A stretch of DNA of 5,307 nt from an uncultured Christensenellaceae bacterium (lineage in GTDB: Bacteria; Bacillota; Clostridia; Christensenellales; Christensenellaceae), in contig CAKSBK010000092.1 in NCBI GenBank assembly GCA_934438035.1, positions 1 through 5,307 of the forward strand, given 5' to 3'. Each line of letters opens with the position of its first letter. Position 1 is the first letter of the stretch. This document shows, one piece after another, positions 5,102 through 5,307 of the stretch. The translations under genes were made by a program, and so were the position numbers. Under the pieces are notes generated by a model. It saw only the letters and a list, made by a program, of their open reading frames with translations, had not been told where the DNA came from and ran no database searches.

Positions 5102-5307
5102 TTATTTCTTTTCGTATCTTTCCTTGCCGAGATAGAATATCGCAAGAGTTCCGGGGCCGGAATGCGAGCCTATTACAGACCCCGTATAGCCTATTTGAAC
5201 GTCCGCTACGGTAGGGAATGTCTCTAAAATAAGCTTCTTTGCAAATTCCGCATCCTCAATGCAATCTCCGTGGCATATATAAACCATTTGTCCGTCGGGA
5301 TTCAATA
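5102..5307 (-). CDS. DegV-family fatty-acid-binding protein, C-terminal fragment (5' end outside window)
   Basis: The frame is open to the right edge and stops at TAA (5102-5104), giving about 68 C-terminal residues of a protein normally around 280-290 long. The diagnostic motif is VIGSHSGPGTLAIFYLG near the C-terminus, preceded by MVYICHGDC and a helix (EDAEFAKKLILETF), as in the second domain of DegV/FakB proteins. Known of the family: these bind a fatty acid in a buried tunnel and, as FakB, present it to the kinase FakA to make acyl phosphate for phospholipid synthesis; the conserved histidine of the GSHSGPG motif lies near the carboxylate site in characterised members. The upstream part and any fakA neighbour are not visible. 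The TTG at 5303-5305 is an internal leucine codon, not the start. Confidence 0.88.
   Translation of the reverse strand, partial: LNPDGQMVYICHGDCIEDAEFAKKLILETFPTVADVQIGYTGSVIGSHSGPGTLAIFYLGKERYEKK

Noticed and set aside
1..5307. Search for insertion sequences, integrases, toxin-antitoxin or phage-defence genes
   Set aside because: No transposase, integrase, nuclease or defence-type motif is visible in any supported frame, and no terminal inverted repeats flank the genes.

Overview
The window looks like chromosomal DNA of a Gram-positive, moderately AT-rich bacterium, most likely a gut-type member of the Clostridia (Bacillota). This rests on a DegV-family gene, strong GGAGG-type ribosome binding sites, A/U-tailed intrinsic terminators, AT-rich spacers between genes of moderate GC, and a large secreted multi-modular glycoside hydrolase. 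I cannot name the species. All supported genes are on the minus strand, so the transcriptional order runs from right to left.

Right edge (5102-5307): the last ~68 codons of a DegV/FakB-type fatty-acid-binding protein, closed by a strong terminator (5064-5088). Next (3983-5020): a complete 345-residue membrane acyltransferase of the acyltransferase-3 family, with its own ribosome binding site, a weak candidate promoter at the edge of the degV terminator, and its own terminator (3903-3931). A 373-base AT-rich spacer (3610-3982) follows. It holds that terminator, one doubtful small ORF, a 13-base A tract, a near-consensus sigma-A promoter (3688-3716) and a perfect 13-bp inverted repeat in the leader of the next gene.

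Left two thirds (1-3609): the first 1203 codons of a giant secreted protein, running off the left edge with no internal stop. It has a signal peptide, six tandem beta-sandwich carbohydrate-binding-like modules, a ~190-residue beta-rich stretch of unassigned type, a seventh module, and then what looks like the beginning of a glycoside hydrolase family 2 N-terminal (sugar-binding) domain. The catalytic core, if present, lies outside the window.

The three genes are separated by terminators and look like independent transcription units. A surface theme (secreted glycan-degrading enzyme, membrane glycan or lipid acylation, fatty-acid use) is possible, but nothing in the sequence links them functionally. 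The most notable features are the seven-copy binding-module array and the promoter/leader architecture controlling it.
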